64,000 nt of DNA from Primulina eburnea (GCF_022965805.1 NW_027331436.1:248001-312000); one strand, 5' to 3'. Positions 21,661 to 35,007 are shown, numbered from the stretch's first letter. Notes: generated by a model from the letters alone, not told the origin. Numbers and translations are program-made.

Positions 21661-22017
21661 TGAAGTTGTCAATAGAACTTTAGGAACACTTTTGCGTGCT
21701 ATTCTTAAAAAGAACTTGGATTGACATTTCTATTGACTTTATTTTGGGGTTGTCAAGGACTAAGAAGGGGAGGGATTCTATTTTTGGATTACTTTATGGC
21801 TAAACTTTGCTCAATATTGTTGTAATCTACTACTTGTCATCCTCAAACAGATGGACAAACTGAAGTTGTAAATAGAACTTTTGGAACACTTTTGCGTGCT
21901 ATTCTTAAAAAGAACTTGGATTGACATTTCTATGGACTTTATTTTGGGGTTGCCTAGGACTAAGAAGGGGAGGGATTCTATTTTTGGATTACTTTATGGG
22001 CTAAACTTTGCACAATA

Positions 22018-22036
22018 AAGTTGTAATCTACAACTT
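22018..22036. repeat. Dyad-type monomer variant (8-bp perfect arms)
   Basis: AAGTTGTA-ATC-TACAACTT replaces the usual TATTGTTGTAATCTACTACTT, turning this part of the monomer into a perfect dyad. The same form recurs in both arms near 9279, 9880, 15266, 15867, 20803, 21604, 41670, 46415, 51440, 53020, 55485, 59045 and 63590. Confidence 0.8.
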
Positions 22037-22457
22037 GTCATCCTCAAACGGATGGACAAACTGAAGTGGTAAATAGAACTTTGGGAACACTTTTGCTTGC
22101 TATTCTTAAAAAAAACTTGGATTGACATTTCTATGCACTTTATTTTGGGGTTGCCTAGGACTAAGAAGGGGAGGGATTCTATTTTTGGATTACTTTATGG
22201 CTAAACTTTGCTCAATATTGTTGTAATCTACTACTTGTCATCCTCAAACGGATGGACAAACTGAAGTTGTAAATAGAACTTTGAGAACACTTTTGCGTGC
22301 TATTCTTAAAAAGAACTTGGATTGACATTTCTATGGACTTTATTCTTGGGTTGCCTAGGACTAAGAAGGGGAGGGATTCTATTTTTGGATTACTTTATGG
22401 GCTAAACTTTGCTCAATATTGTTGTAATCTACTATTTGTCATCCTCAAACGGATGGA

Positions 22458-22545
22458 CAAACTGAAGTTGTCAATAGAACTTATATGGGCTAAACTTTGC
22501 TCAATATTGTTGTAATCTACTACTTGTCATCCCCAAACGGATGGA
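22458..22545 (+). repeat. Representative 88-bp short monomer
   Basis: The distance between successive CAAACTGAAG boxes is 88 instead of 200. A deletion of about 112 bp joins GAACTT to ATATGGGC, removing all of the DISMDF piece and part of the other piece. ACTT occurs at both edges of the deletion. This form appears in both arms, often followed by a CCCCAAACGG variant, so it predates the inversion. Confidence 0.85.
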
Positions 22546-24183
22546 CAAACTGAAGTTGTAAATAGAACTTTGGGAACACTTTTGCGTGCTATTCTTAAAA
22601 GAACTTGGACTGACATTTCTGTGGACTTTATTTTGGGGTTGCCTAGGACTAAGAAGGTGAGGGATTCTATTTTTGGATTACTTTATGGGCTAAACTTTGC
22701 TCAATATTGTTGTAATCTACTACTTGTCATCCTCAAACGGATGGACAAACTGAAGTTGTAAATAGAACTTTGGGAACACTTGTGCGTGCTATTCTTAAAA
22801 GAACTTGGATTAACATTTCTATGCACTTTATTTTGGGGTTGCCTAGGACTAAGAAGGGGAGGGATTCTATTTTTGGATTACTTTATGGGCTAAACTTTGC
22901 TCAATATTGTTGTAATCTACTACTTGTCATCCTCAAACGGATGGAAAAACTGAAGTTGTCAAAGAACTTATATGGCCTAACCTTTGCTCAATATTGTTGT
23001 AATCTGCTACTTGTCATTCTCAAACGGATGGACAAACTGAAGTTGTAAATAGAACTTTGGGAACACTTTTGCGTGCTATTCTTAAAAAGAACTTGGATTG
23101 ACATTTCTATGCACTTTATTTTGGGGTTGCCTAGGACTGAGAAGGTGAGGGATTCTATTTTTGGATTACTTTATGGGCTAAACTTTGCTCAATATTGTTG
23201 TAATCTACTACTTGTCATCCTCAAACGGATGGACAAACTGAAGTTGTAAATAGAACTTTGAGAACACTTTTGCGTGCTATTCTTAAAAAGAACTTGGATT
23301 GACATTTCTATGGACTTTATTATGGGGTTGCCTAGGACTAAGAAGGGGAGGGATTCTATTTTTGGATTACTTTATGGGCTAAACTTTGCTCAATATTGTT
23401 GTAATCTACTATTTGTCATCCTCAAACGGATGGACAAACTGAAGTTGTCAATAGAACTTATATGGGCTAAACTTTGCTCAATATTGTTGTAATCTACTAC
23501 TTGTCATCCACAAACGGATGGACAAACTGAAGTTGTAAATAGAACTTTGGGAACACTTGTGCGTGCTATTCTTAAAAGAACTTGGATTGACATTTCTATG
23601 GACTTTATTTTGGGGTTGCCTAGGACTAAGAAGGGGAGGGATTCTATTTTTGCATTACTTTATGGGCTAGACTTTGCTCCATATTGTTGTAATCTACTAC
23701 TTGTCATCCTAAAACGGATGGACAAACTGAAGTTGTAAACAGAACTTTGGGAACACTTTTGCGTGCTATTCTTAAAAGAACTTGGACTGACATTTCTATG
23801 CACTTTATTTTGGGGTTGCCTAGGACTAAGAAGGTGAGGGATTCTATTTTTGGATTACTTTATGGGCTAAACTTTGCTCAATATTGTTGTAATCTACTAC
23901 TTGTCATCCTCAAACGGATGCACAAACTGAAGTTGTAAATAGAACTTTGGGAACACTTGTGCGTGCTATTCTTAAAAAGAACTTGGATTGACATTTCTAT
24001 GCTCTTTATTTTGGGGTTGCCTAGGACTAAGAAGGGGAGGGATTCTATTTTTGGATTACTTTATGGGCTAAACATTGCTCAATATTGTTGTAATCTACTA
24101 CTTGTCATCCCCAAACGGATGGACAAACTGAAGTTGTAAATAGAACTTTGGGAACACTTGTGCGTGCTATTCTTAAAAGAACT

Positions 24184-24383
24184 TGGATTGACATTTCTAT
24201 GGACTTTATTTTGGGGTTGCCTAGGACTAAGAAGGGGAGGGATTCTATTTTTGCATTACTTTATGGGCTAAACTTTGCTCCATATTGTTGTAATCTACTA
24301 CTTGTCATCCTCAAACGGATGGACAAACTGAAGTTGTAAATAGAACTTTGGGAACACTTTTGCGTGCTATTCTTAAAAGAACT
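24184..24383 (+). repeat. Representative canonical 200-bp monomer
   Basis: Piece A (24184-24253, 70 bp) encodes [20 protein letters not shown]; the Asp codon of MDF, the first catalytic Asp in Ty3/gypsy integrases, is 24202-24204. Piece B (24254-24383, 130 bp) encodes, in another frame, TLWAKL, a TAA in place of a usual Phe codon, then [20 protein letters not shown]; the Glu codon of QTE, the last catalytic residue, is 24330-24332. In intact integrases about 60 or more residues, including the middle catalytic Asp, separate A from B and B is C-terminal to A. Here they are fused A-B-A-B. With four As before GAACT the B-to-A join is in frame (LKRTW); with five it is not. Confidence 0.9.
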
Positions 24384-24606
24384 TGGACTGACATTTCTAT
24401 GGACTTTATTTTGGGGTTGCCTAGGACTAAGAAGGGGCGGGATTCTATTTTTGGATTACTTTATGGGCTAAACATTGCTCAATATTGTTGTAATCTACTA
24501 CTTGTCATCCTCAAACGGATGGACAAACTGAAGTTGTCAATAGAACTTATATGGGCTAAACTTTGCTCAATATTGTTGTAATCTACTACTTGTCATCCCC
24601 AAACGG

Positions 24607-27600
24607 ATGGACAAACTGAAGTTGTAAATAGAACTTTGGGAACACTTTTGCGTGCTATTCTTAAAAAGAACTTGGATTGACATTTCTATGGACTTTATTT
24701 TGGGGTTGCCTAGGACTAAGAAGGGGAGGGATTCTATTTTTGGATTACTTTATGGGCTAAACTTTGCTCAATATTGTTGTAATCTACTATTTGTCATCCT
24801 CAAACGGATGGACAAACTGAAGTTGTCAATAGAACTTATATGGGCTAAACTTTGCTCAATATTGTTGTAATCTACTACTTGTCATCCCCAAACGGATGGA
24901 CAAACTGAAGTTGTAAATAGAACTTTGGGAACACTTGTGCGTGCTATTCTTAAAAGAACTTGGATTGACATTTCTATGGACTTTATTTTGGGGTTGCCTA
25001 GAACTAAGAAGGGGAGGGATTCTATTTTTGCATTACTTTATGGGCTAAACTTTGCTCCATATTGTTGTAATCTACTACTTGTCATCCTCAAACGGATGGA
25101 CAAACTGAAGTTGTAAATAGAACTTTGGGAACACTTTTGCGTGCTATTCTTAAAAGAACTTGGCCTGACATTTCTGTGGACTTTATTTTGGGGTTGTCTA
25201 GGACTAAGAAGGTGAGGGATTCTTTTTTTGGATTACTTTATGGGCTAAACTTTGCTCCATATTGTTGTAATCTACTACTTGTCATCCTCAAACGGATGGA
25301 CAAACTGAAGTTGTAAATAGAACTTTGGGAACACTTGTGCGTGCTATTCTTAAAAGAACTTGGATTCACATTTCTATGCACTTTATTTTGGGGTTGCCTA
25401 GGACTAAGAAGGGGAGGGATTCTATTTTTGGATTACTTTATGGGCTAAACTTTGCTCAATATTGTTGTAATCTACTACTTGTCATCCTCAAACGGATGGA
25501 AAAACTGAAGTTGTCAATAGAACTTATATGGCCTAACCTTTGCTCAATATTGTTGTAATCTACTACTTGTCATTCTCAAACGGATGGACAAACTGAAGTT
25601 GTAAATAGAACTTTGGGAACACTTTTGCGTGCTATTCTTAAAAAGAACTTGGATTGACATTTCTATGGACTTTATTTTGGGGTTGCCTAGGACTAAGAAG
25701 GGGAGGGATTCTATTTTTGGATTACTTTATGGGCTAAACTTTGCTCAATATTGTTGTAATCTACTATTTGTCATCCTCAAACGGATGGACAAACTGAAGT
25801 TGTCAATAGAACTTATATGGGCTAAACTTTGCTCAATATTGTTGTAATCTACTACTTGTCATCCCCAAACAGATGGACAAACTGAAGTTGTAAATAGAAC
25901 TTTGGGAACACTTGTGCGTGCTATTCTTAAAAGAACTTGGATTGACATTTCTATGGACTTTATTTTGGGGTTGCCTAGGACTAAGAAGGGGAGGGATTCT
26001 ATTTTTGCATTACTTTATGGGCTAAACTTTGCTCCATATTGTTGTAATGTACTACTTGTCATCCTCAAACGGATGGACAAACTGAATTTGTAAATAGAAC
26101 TTTGGAAACACTTTTGCGTGCTATTCTTAAAAGAACTTGGACTGACATTTCTGTGGACTTTATTTTGGGGTTGCCTAGGACTAATAAGGTGAGGGATTCT
26201 ATTTTTGGATTACTTTATGGGCTAAACTTTGCTCAATATTGTTGTAATCTACTACTTGTCATCCTCAAACGGATGGACAAACTGAAGTTGTAAATAGAAC
26301 TTTGGGAACACTTTTGCGTGCTATTCTTAAAAAGAACTTGGATTGACATTTCTATGGACTTTATTTTGGGGTTGCCAATGACTAAGAAGGGGAGGGATTC
26401 TATTTTTGAATTACTTTATGGCTAAACTTTGCTCAATATTGTTGTAATCTACTAATTGTCATCCTCAAACAGATGGACAAACTGAAGTTGTAAATAGAAC
26501 TATGGGAACAATTTTGCTTGCAATTCTTAAAAAGAACTTGGATTGACATTTCTATGGACTTTATTTTGGGGTTGCCTAGGACTAAGAAGGGGAGGGATTC
26601 TATTTTTGGATTACTTTATGGCTAAACTTTGCTCAATATTGTTGTAATCTACTACTTGTCATCCTCAAACGGATGGACAAACTGAAGTTGTAAATAGAAC
26701 TTTGAGAACACTTTTGCGTGCTATTCTTAAAAAGAACTTGGATTGACATTTCTATGGACTTTATTCTTGGGTTGCCTAGGACTAAGAAGGGGAGGGATTC
26801 TATTTTTGGATTACTTTATGGGCTAAACTTTGCTCAATATTGTTGTAATCTACTATTTGTCATCCTCAAACGGATGGACAAACTGAAGTTGTCAATAGAA
26901 CTTATATGGGCTAAACTTTGCTCAATATTGTTGTAATCTACTACTTGTCATCCCCAAACGGATGGACAAACTGAAGTTGTAAATAGAACTTTGGGAACAC
27001 TTTTGCGTGCTATTCTTAAAAGAACTTGGACTGACATTTCTGTGGACTTTATTTTGGGGTTGCCTAGGACTAAGAAGGTAAGGGATTCTATTTTTGGATT
27101 ACTTTATGGGCTAAACTTTGCTCAATATTGTTGTAATCTACTACTTGTCATCCTCAAACGGATGGACAAACTGAAGTTGTAAATAGAACTTTGGGAACAC
27201 TTGTGCGTGCTATTCTTAAAAGAACTTGGATTAACATTTCTATGCACTTTATTTTGGGGTTGCCTAGGACTAAGAAGGGGAGGGATTCTATTTTTGGATT
27301 ACTTTATGGGCTAAACTTTGCTCAACATTGTTGTAATCTACTACTTGTCATCCTCAAACGGATGGAAAAACTGAAGTTGTCAAAGAACTTATATGGCCTA
27401 ACCTTTGCTCAATATTGTTGTAATCTACTACTTGTCATTCTCAAACGGATGGACAAACTGAAGTTGTAAATAGAACTTTGGGAACACTTTTGCGTGCTAT
27501 TCTTAAAAAGAACTTGGATTGACATTTCTATGCACTTTATTTTGGGGTTGCCTAGGACTGAGAAGGTGAGGGATTCTATTTTTGGATTACTTTATGGGCT

Positions 27601-28826
27601 AAACTTTGCTCAATATTGTTGTAATCTACTACTTGTCATCCTCAAACGGATGGACAAACTGAAGTTGTAAATAGAACTTTGAGAACACTTTTGCGTGCTA
27701 TTCTTAAAAAGAACTTGGATTGACATTTCTATGGACTTTATTCTGGGGTTGCCTAGGACTAAGAAGGGAGGGATTCTATTTTTGGATTACTTTATGGGCT
27801 AAACTTTGCTCAATATTGTTGTAATCTACTATTTGTCATTTTCAAACGGATGGACAAACTGAAGTTGTCAATAGAACTTATATGGGCTAAACTTTGCTCA
27901 ATATTGTTGTAATCTACTACTTGTCATCCCCAAACGGATGGACAAACTGAAGTTGTAAATAGAACTTTGGGAACACTTGTGCGTGCTATTCTTAAAAGAA
28001 CTTGGATTGACATTTCTATGGACTTTATTTTGGGGTTGCCTAGGACTAAGAAGGGGAGGGATTCTATTTTTGCATTACTTTATGGGCTAAACTTTGCTCC
28101 ATATTGTTGTAATCTACTACTTGTCATCCCCAAACGGATGGACAAACTGAAGTTGTAAATAGAACTTTGGGAACACTTTTGCGTGCTATTCTTAAAAGAA
28201 CTTGGACTGACATTTCTATGCACTTTATTTTGGGGTTGCCTAGGACTAAGAAGGTGAGGGATTCTATTTTTGGATTACTTTATGGGCTAAACTTTGCTCA
28301 ATATTGTTGTAATCTACTACTTGTCATCCTCAAACGGATGGACAAACTGAAGTTGTAAATAGAACTTTGGGAACACTTGTGCGTGCTATTCTTAAAAAGA
28401 ACTTGGATTGACATTTCTATGCACTTTATTTTGGGGTTGCCTAGGACTAAGAAGGGGAGGGATTCTATTTTTGAATTACTTTATGGGCTAAACATTGCTC
28501 AATATTGTTGTAATCTACTACTTGTCATCCTCAAACGGATGGACAAACTGAAGTTGTCAATAGAACTTATATGGGCTAAACTTTGCTCAATATTGTTGTA
28601 ATCTACTACTTGTCATCCCCAAACGGATGGACAAACTGAAGTTGTAAATAGAACTTTGGGAACACTTGTGCGTCCTATTCTTAAAAAGAACTTGGATTGA
28701 CATTTCTATGCACTTTATTTTGAGGTTGCCTAGGACTAAGAAGGGGAGGGATTCTATTTTTGGATTACTTTATGGCCTAACTTTGCTCCATATTGTTGTA
28801 ATCTACTACTTGTCATCCTCAAACGG
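24607..28826 (+). repeat. Higher-order repeat R1, ~4220 bp
   Basis: Monomer order and private variants reappear 4219-4220 bp to the right (R2), for example the CTTGGCCTGACATTTC monomer at 25163 and 29383, the TTGTAATGTACTAC monomer at 26043 and 30263, and the GCTCAACATTG monomer at 27320 and 31539. Confidence 0.85.
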
Positions 28827-31800
28827 ATGGACAAACTGAAGTTGTCAATAGAACTTTGGGAACACTTTTGCGTGCTATTCTTAAAAAGAACTTGGATTGA
28901 CATTTCTATGGACTTTATTTTGGGGTTGCCTAGGACTAAGAAGGGGAGGGATTCTATTTTTGGATTACTTTATGGGCTAAACTTTGCTCAATATTGTTGT
29001 AATCTACTATTTGTCATCCTCAAACGGATGGACAAACTGAAGTTGTCAATAGAACTTATATGGGCTAAACTTTGCTCAATATTGTTGTAATCTACTACTT
29101 GTCATCCCCAAACGGATGGACAAACTGAAGTTGTAAATAGAACTTTGGGAACACTTGTGCGTGCTATTCTTAAAAGAACTTGGATTGACATTTCTATGGA
29201 CTTTATTTTGGGGTTGCCTAGAACTAAGAAGGGGAGGGATTCTATTTTTGCATTACTTTATGGGCTAAACTTTGCTCCATATTGTTGTAATCTACTACTT
29301 GTCATCCTCAAACGGATGGACAAACTGAAGTTGTAAATAGAACTTTGGGAACACTTTTGCGTGCTATTCTTAAAAGAACTTGGCCTGACATTTCTGTGGA
29401 CTTTATTTTGGGGTTGCCTAGGACTAAGAAGGTGAGGGATTCTTTTTTTGGATTACTTTATGGGCTAAACTTTGCTCAATATTGTTGTAATCTACTACTT
29501 GTCATCCTCAAACGGATGGACAAACTGAAGTTGTAAATAGAACTTTGGGAACACTTGTGCGTGCTATTCTTAAAAGAACTTGGATTCACATTTCTATGCA
29601 CTTTATTTTGGGGTTGCCTAGGACTAAGAAGGGGAGGGATTCTATTTTTGGATTACTTTATGGGCTAAACTTTGCTCAATATTGTTGTAATCTACTACTT
29701 GTCATCCTCAAACGGATGGAAAAACTGAAGTTGTCAATAGAACTTATATGGCCTAACCTTTGCTCAATATTGTTGTAATCTACTACTTGTCATTCTCAAA
29801 CGGATGGACAAACTGAAGTTGTAAATAGAACTTTGGGAACACTTTTGCGTGCTATTCTTAAAAAGAACTTGGATTGACATTTCTATGGACTTTATTTTGG
29901 GGTTGCCTAGGACTAAGAAGGGGAGGGATTCTATTTTTGGATTACTTTATGGGCTAAACTTTGCTCAATATTGTTGTTATCTACTATTTGTCATCCTCAA
30001 ACGGATGGACAAACTGAAGTTGTCAATAGAACTTATATGGGCTAAACTTTGCTCAATATTGTTGTAATCTACTACTTGTCATCCCCAAACAGATGGACAA
30101 ACTGAAGTTGTAAATAGAACTTTGGGAACACTTGTGCGTGCTATTCTTAAAAGAACTTGGATTGACATTTCTATGGACTTTATTTTGGGGTTGCCTAGGA
30201 CTAAGAAGGGGAGGGATTCTATTTTTGCATTACTTTATGGGCTAAACTTTGCTCCATATTGTTGTAATGTACTACTTGTCATCCTCAAACGGATGGACAA
30301 ACTGAATTTGTAAATAGAACTTTGGAAACACTTTTGCGTGCTATTCTTAAAAGAACTTGGACTGACATTTCTGTGGACTTTATTTTGGGGTTGCCTAGGA
30401 CTAATAAGGTGAGGGATTCTATTTTTGGATTACTTTATGGGCTAAACTTTGCTCAATATTGTTGTAATCTACTACTTGTCATCCTCAAACGGATGGACAA
30501 ACTGAAGTTGTAAATAGAACTTTGGGAACACTTTTGCGTGCTATTCTTAAAAAGAACTTGGATTGACATTTCTATGGACTTTATTTTGGGGTTGCCAATG
30601 ACTAAGAAGGGGAGGGATTCTATTTTGAATTACTTTATGGCTAAACTTTGCTCAATATTGTTGTAATCTACTAATTGTCATCCTCAAACAGATTGACAAA
30701 CTGAAGTTGTAAATAGAACTATGGGAACAATTTTGCTTGCAATTCTTAAAAAGAACTTGGATTGACATTTCTATGGACTTTATTTTGGGGTTGCCTAGGA
30801 CTAAGAAGGGGAGGGATTCTATTTTTGGATTACTTTATGGCTAAACTTTGCTCAATATTGTTGTAATCTACTACTTGTCATCCTCAAACGGATGGACAAA
30901 CTGAAGTTGTAAATAGAACTTTGAGAACACTTTTGCGTGCTATTCTTAAAAAGAACTTGGATTGACATTTCTATGGACTTTATTCTTGGGTTGCCTAGGA
31001 CTAAGAAGGGGAGGGATTCTATTTTTGGATTACTTTATGGGCTAAACTTTGCTCAATATTGTTGTAATCTACTATTTGTCATCCTCAAACGGATGGACAA
31101 ACTGAAGTTGTCAATAGAACTTATATGGGCTAAACTTTGCTCAATATTGTTGTAATCTACTACTTGTCATCCCCAAACGGATGGACAAACTGAAGTTGTA
31201 AATAGAACTTTGGGAACACTTTTGCGTGCTATTCTTAAAAGAACTTGGACTGACATTTCTGTGGACTTTATTTTGGGGTTGCCTAGGACTAAGAAGGTAA
31301 GGGATTCTATTTTTGGATTACTTTATGGGCTAAACTTTGCTCAATATTGTTGTAATCTACTACTTGTCATCCTCAAACGGATGGACAAACTGAAGTTGTA
31401 AATAGAACTTTGGGAACACTTGTGCGTGCTATTCTTAAAAGAACTTGGATTAACATTTCTATGCACTTTATTTTGGGGTTGCCTAGGACTAAGAAGGGGA
31501 GGGATTCTATTTTTGGATTACTTTATGGGCTAAACTTTGCTCAACATTGTTGTAATCTACTACTTGTCATCCTCAAACGGATGGAAAAACTGAAGTTGTC
31601 AAAGAACTTATATGGCCTAACCTTTGCTCAATATTGTTGTAATCTACTACTTGTCATTCTCAAACGGATGGACAAACTGAAGTTGTAAATAGAACTTTGG
31701 GAACACTTTTGCGTGCTATTCTTAAAAAGAACTTGGATTGACATTTCTATGCACTTTATTTTGGGGTTGCCTAGGACTGAGAAGGTGAGGGATTCTATTT

Positions 31801-34800
31801 TTGGATTACTTTATGGGCTAAACTTTGCTCAATATTGTTGTAATCTACTACTTGTCATCCTCAAACGGATGGACAAACTGAAGTTGTAAATAGAACTTTG
31901 AGAACACTTTTGCGTGCTATTCTTAAAAAGAACTTGGATTGACATTTCTATGGACTTTATTCTGGGGTTGCCTAGGACTAAGAAGGGAGGGATTCTATTT
32001 TTGGATTACTTTATGGGCTAAACTTTGCTCAATATTGTTGTAATCTACTATTTGTCATTTTCAAACGGATGGACAAACTGAAGTTGTCAATAGAACTTAT
32101 ATGGGCTAAACTTTGCTCAATATTGTTGTAATCTACTACTTGTCATCCCCAAACGGATGGACAAACTGAAGTTGTAAATAGAACTTTGGGAACACTTGTG
32201 CGTGCTATTCTTAAAAGAACTTGGATTGACATTTCTATGGAATTTATTTTGGGGTTGCCTAGGACTAAGAAGGGGAGGGATTCTATTTTTGCATTACTTT
32301 ATGGGCTAAACTTTGCTCCATATTGTTGTAATCTACTACTTGTCATCCCCAAACGGATGGACAAACTGAAGTTGTAAATAGAACTTTGGGAACACTTTTG
32401 CGTGCTATTCTTAAAAGAACTTGGACTGACATTTCTATGCACTTTATTTTGGGGTTGCCTAGGACTAAGAAGGTGAGGGATTCTATTTTTGGATTACTTT
32501 ATGGGCTAAACTTTGCTCAATATTGTTGTAATCTACTACTTGTCATCCTCAAACGGATGGACAAACTGAAGTTGTAAATAGAACTTTGGGAACACTTGTG
32601 CGTGCTATTCTTAAAAAGAACTTGGATTGACATTTCTATGCACTTTATTTTGGGGTTGCCTAGGACTAAGAAGGGGAGGGATTCTATTTTTGGATTACTT
32701 TATGGGCTAAACATTGCTCAATATTGTTGTAATCTACTACTTGTCATCCTCAAACGGATGGACAAACTGAAGTTGTCAATAGAACTTATATGGGCTAAAC
32801 TTTGCTCAATATTGTTGTAATCTACTACTTGTCATCCCCAAACGGATGGACAAACTGAAGTTGTAAATAGAACTTTGGGAACACTTGTGCGTCCTATTCT
32901 TAAAAAGAACTTGGATTGACATTTCTATGCACTTTATTTTGAGGTTGCCTAGGACTAAGAAGGGGAGGGATTCTATTTTTGGATTACTTTATGGCCTAAC
33001 TTTGCTCCATATTGTTGTAATCTACTACTTGTCATCCTCAAACGGATGGACAAACTGAAGTTGTCAATAGAACTTTGGGAACACTTTTGCGTGCTATTCT
33101 TAAAAAGAACTTGGATTGACATTTCTATGGACTTTATTTTGGGGTTGCCTAGGACTAAGAAGGGGAGGGATTCTATTTTTGGATTACTTTATGGGCTAAA
33201 CTTTGCTCAATATTGTTGTAATCTACTACTTGTCATCCTCAAACGGATGGAAAAACTGAAGTTGTCAATAGAACTTATATGGCCTAACCTTTGCTCAATA
33301 TTGTTGTAATTTACTACTTGTCATTCTCAAACGGATGGACAAACTGAAGTTGTAAATAGAACTTTGGGAACACTTTTGCGTGCTATTCTTAAAAAGAACT
33401 TGGATTGACATTTCTATGCACTTTATTTTGGGGTTGCCTAGGACTGAGAAGGGGAGGGATTCTATTTATGGATTACTTTATGGGCTAAACTTTGTTCAAT
33501 ATTGTTGTAATCTACTACTTGTCATCCTCAAACAGATGGACAAACTGAAGTTGTCAATAGAACTTTGGGAACACTTTTGCGTGCTATTCTTAAAAGAAGG
33601 GGAGGGATTCTATTTTCGGATTACTTTATGGGCTAAACTTTGCTCAATATTGTTGTAATCTACTACTTGTCATCCCCAAACGGATGGACAAACTGAAGTT
33701 GTAAATAGAACTTTGGGAACACTTGTGCGTGCTATTCTTAAAAGAACTTGGATTGACATTTCTATGCACTTTATTTTGGGGTTGCCTAGGACTAAGAAGG
33801 GGAGGGATTCTATTTTTGGATTACTTTATGGGCTAAACTTTAATCCATATTGTTGTAATCTACTACTTGTCATCCTCAAACGGATGGACAAACTGAAGTT
33901 GTCAATAGAACTTTGGGAACACTTTTGCGTGCTATTCTTAAAAGAAGGGGAGAGATTCTATTTTCGGATTACTTTATGGGCTAAACTTTGCTCAATATTG
34001 TTGTAATCTACTACTTGTCTTCCCCAAACGGATGGACAAACTGAAGTTGTAAATAGAACTTTAGGAACACTTGTGCGTGCTATTCTTAAAAGAACTTGGA
34101 TTGACATTTCTATGCACTTTATTTTGGGGTTGCCAAGGACTAAGAAGGGGAGGGATTCTATTTTTGGATTACTTTATGGGCTAAACTTTAATCCATATTG
34201 TTGTAATCTACTACTTGTCATCCTCAAACGGATGGACAAACTGAAGTTGTAAATAGAACTTTGTGAACACTTTTGCGTGCTATTCTTAAAAGAACTTGGC
34301 CTGACATTTCTGTGGACTTTATTTTGGGGTTGCCTAGGACTAAGAAGGTGAGGGATTCTTTTTTGGATTACTTTATGGGCTAAACTTTGCTCAATATTGT
34401 TGTAATCTACTACTTGTCATCCTCAAACGGATAGACAAACTGAAGTTGTCAATAGAACTTATATGGGCTAAACTTTGCTCAATATTGTTGTAATCTACTA
34501 CTTGTCATCCTCAAACGGATGGACAAACTGAAGTTGTAAATAGAACTTTGAGAACACTTTTGCGTGCTATTCTTAAAAAGAACTTGGATTGACATTTCTA
34601 TGGACTTTATTTTGGGGTTGCCTAGGACTAAGAAGGGGAGGGATTCTATTTTTGGATTACTTTATGGGCTAAACATTGCTCAATATTGTTGTAATCTACT
34701 ACTTGTCATCCTCAAACGGATGGACAAACTGAAGTTGTCAATAGAACTTATATGGGCTAAACTTTGCTCAATATTGTTGTAATCTACTACTTGTCATCCC

Positions 34801-35007
34801 CAAACGGATGGACAAACTGAAGTTGTAAATAGAACTTTGGGAACACTTGTGCGTCCTATTCTTAAAAAGAACTTGGATTGACATTTCTATGCACTTTATT
34901 TTGAGGTTGCCTAGGACTAAGAAGGGGAGGGATTCTATTTTTGGATTACTTTATGGCCTAACTTTGCTCCATATTGTTGTAATCTACTACTTGTCATCCT
35001 CAAACGG
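28827..35007 (+). repeat. Higher-order repeat R2, ~6181 bp
   Basis: The first ~4.2 kb repeat R1; the last ~1.96 kb (33046-35007) is new material with the first 148-bp deletion monomers (33541-33688 and about 33890-34040). The whole block up to about 34435 recurs at +6181 as R3, so R2 is R1 plus an added segment. Confidence 0.85.
33541..33688 (+). repeat. Representative 148-bp deletion monomer
   Basis: Successive CAAACTGAAG boxes are 148 bp apart. The join CTTAAAAGAAGGGGAGGG deletes 52 bp, from the GAACTTGG box to just before AAGGGGAGGG, with AAG shared at the edges. This removes the catalytic Asp codon. The form is seen only in the right arm, from about 33.5 kb onward, usually paired with a TTTAATCCATATTG monomer. 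Confidence 0.8.

Larger units (their letters stand above)
18500..24340. repeat. Large imperfect palindrome around the orientation switch
   Basis: Reading outward, monomers right of 21660 repeat the order and private variants of those left of about 21179: the CTTTAGGAAC monomer, the dyad monomer, the TTCTTGGGTTGCC monomer, the compound ~287-bp unit (22770-23048 versus 19879-20157), and the GCATTACTTT monomer (23547 versus 19101). The correspondence holds for at least about 2.5 kb per arm, with 88-bp monomers gained or lost. About 480 bases (21180-21658) form an unpaired spacer. Confidence 0.75.
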
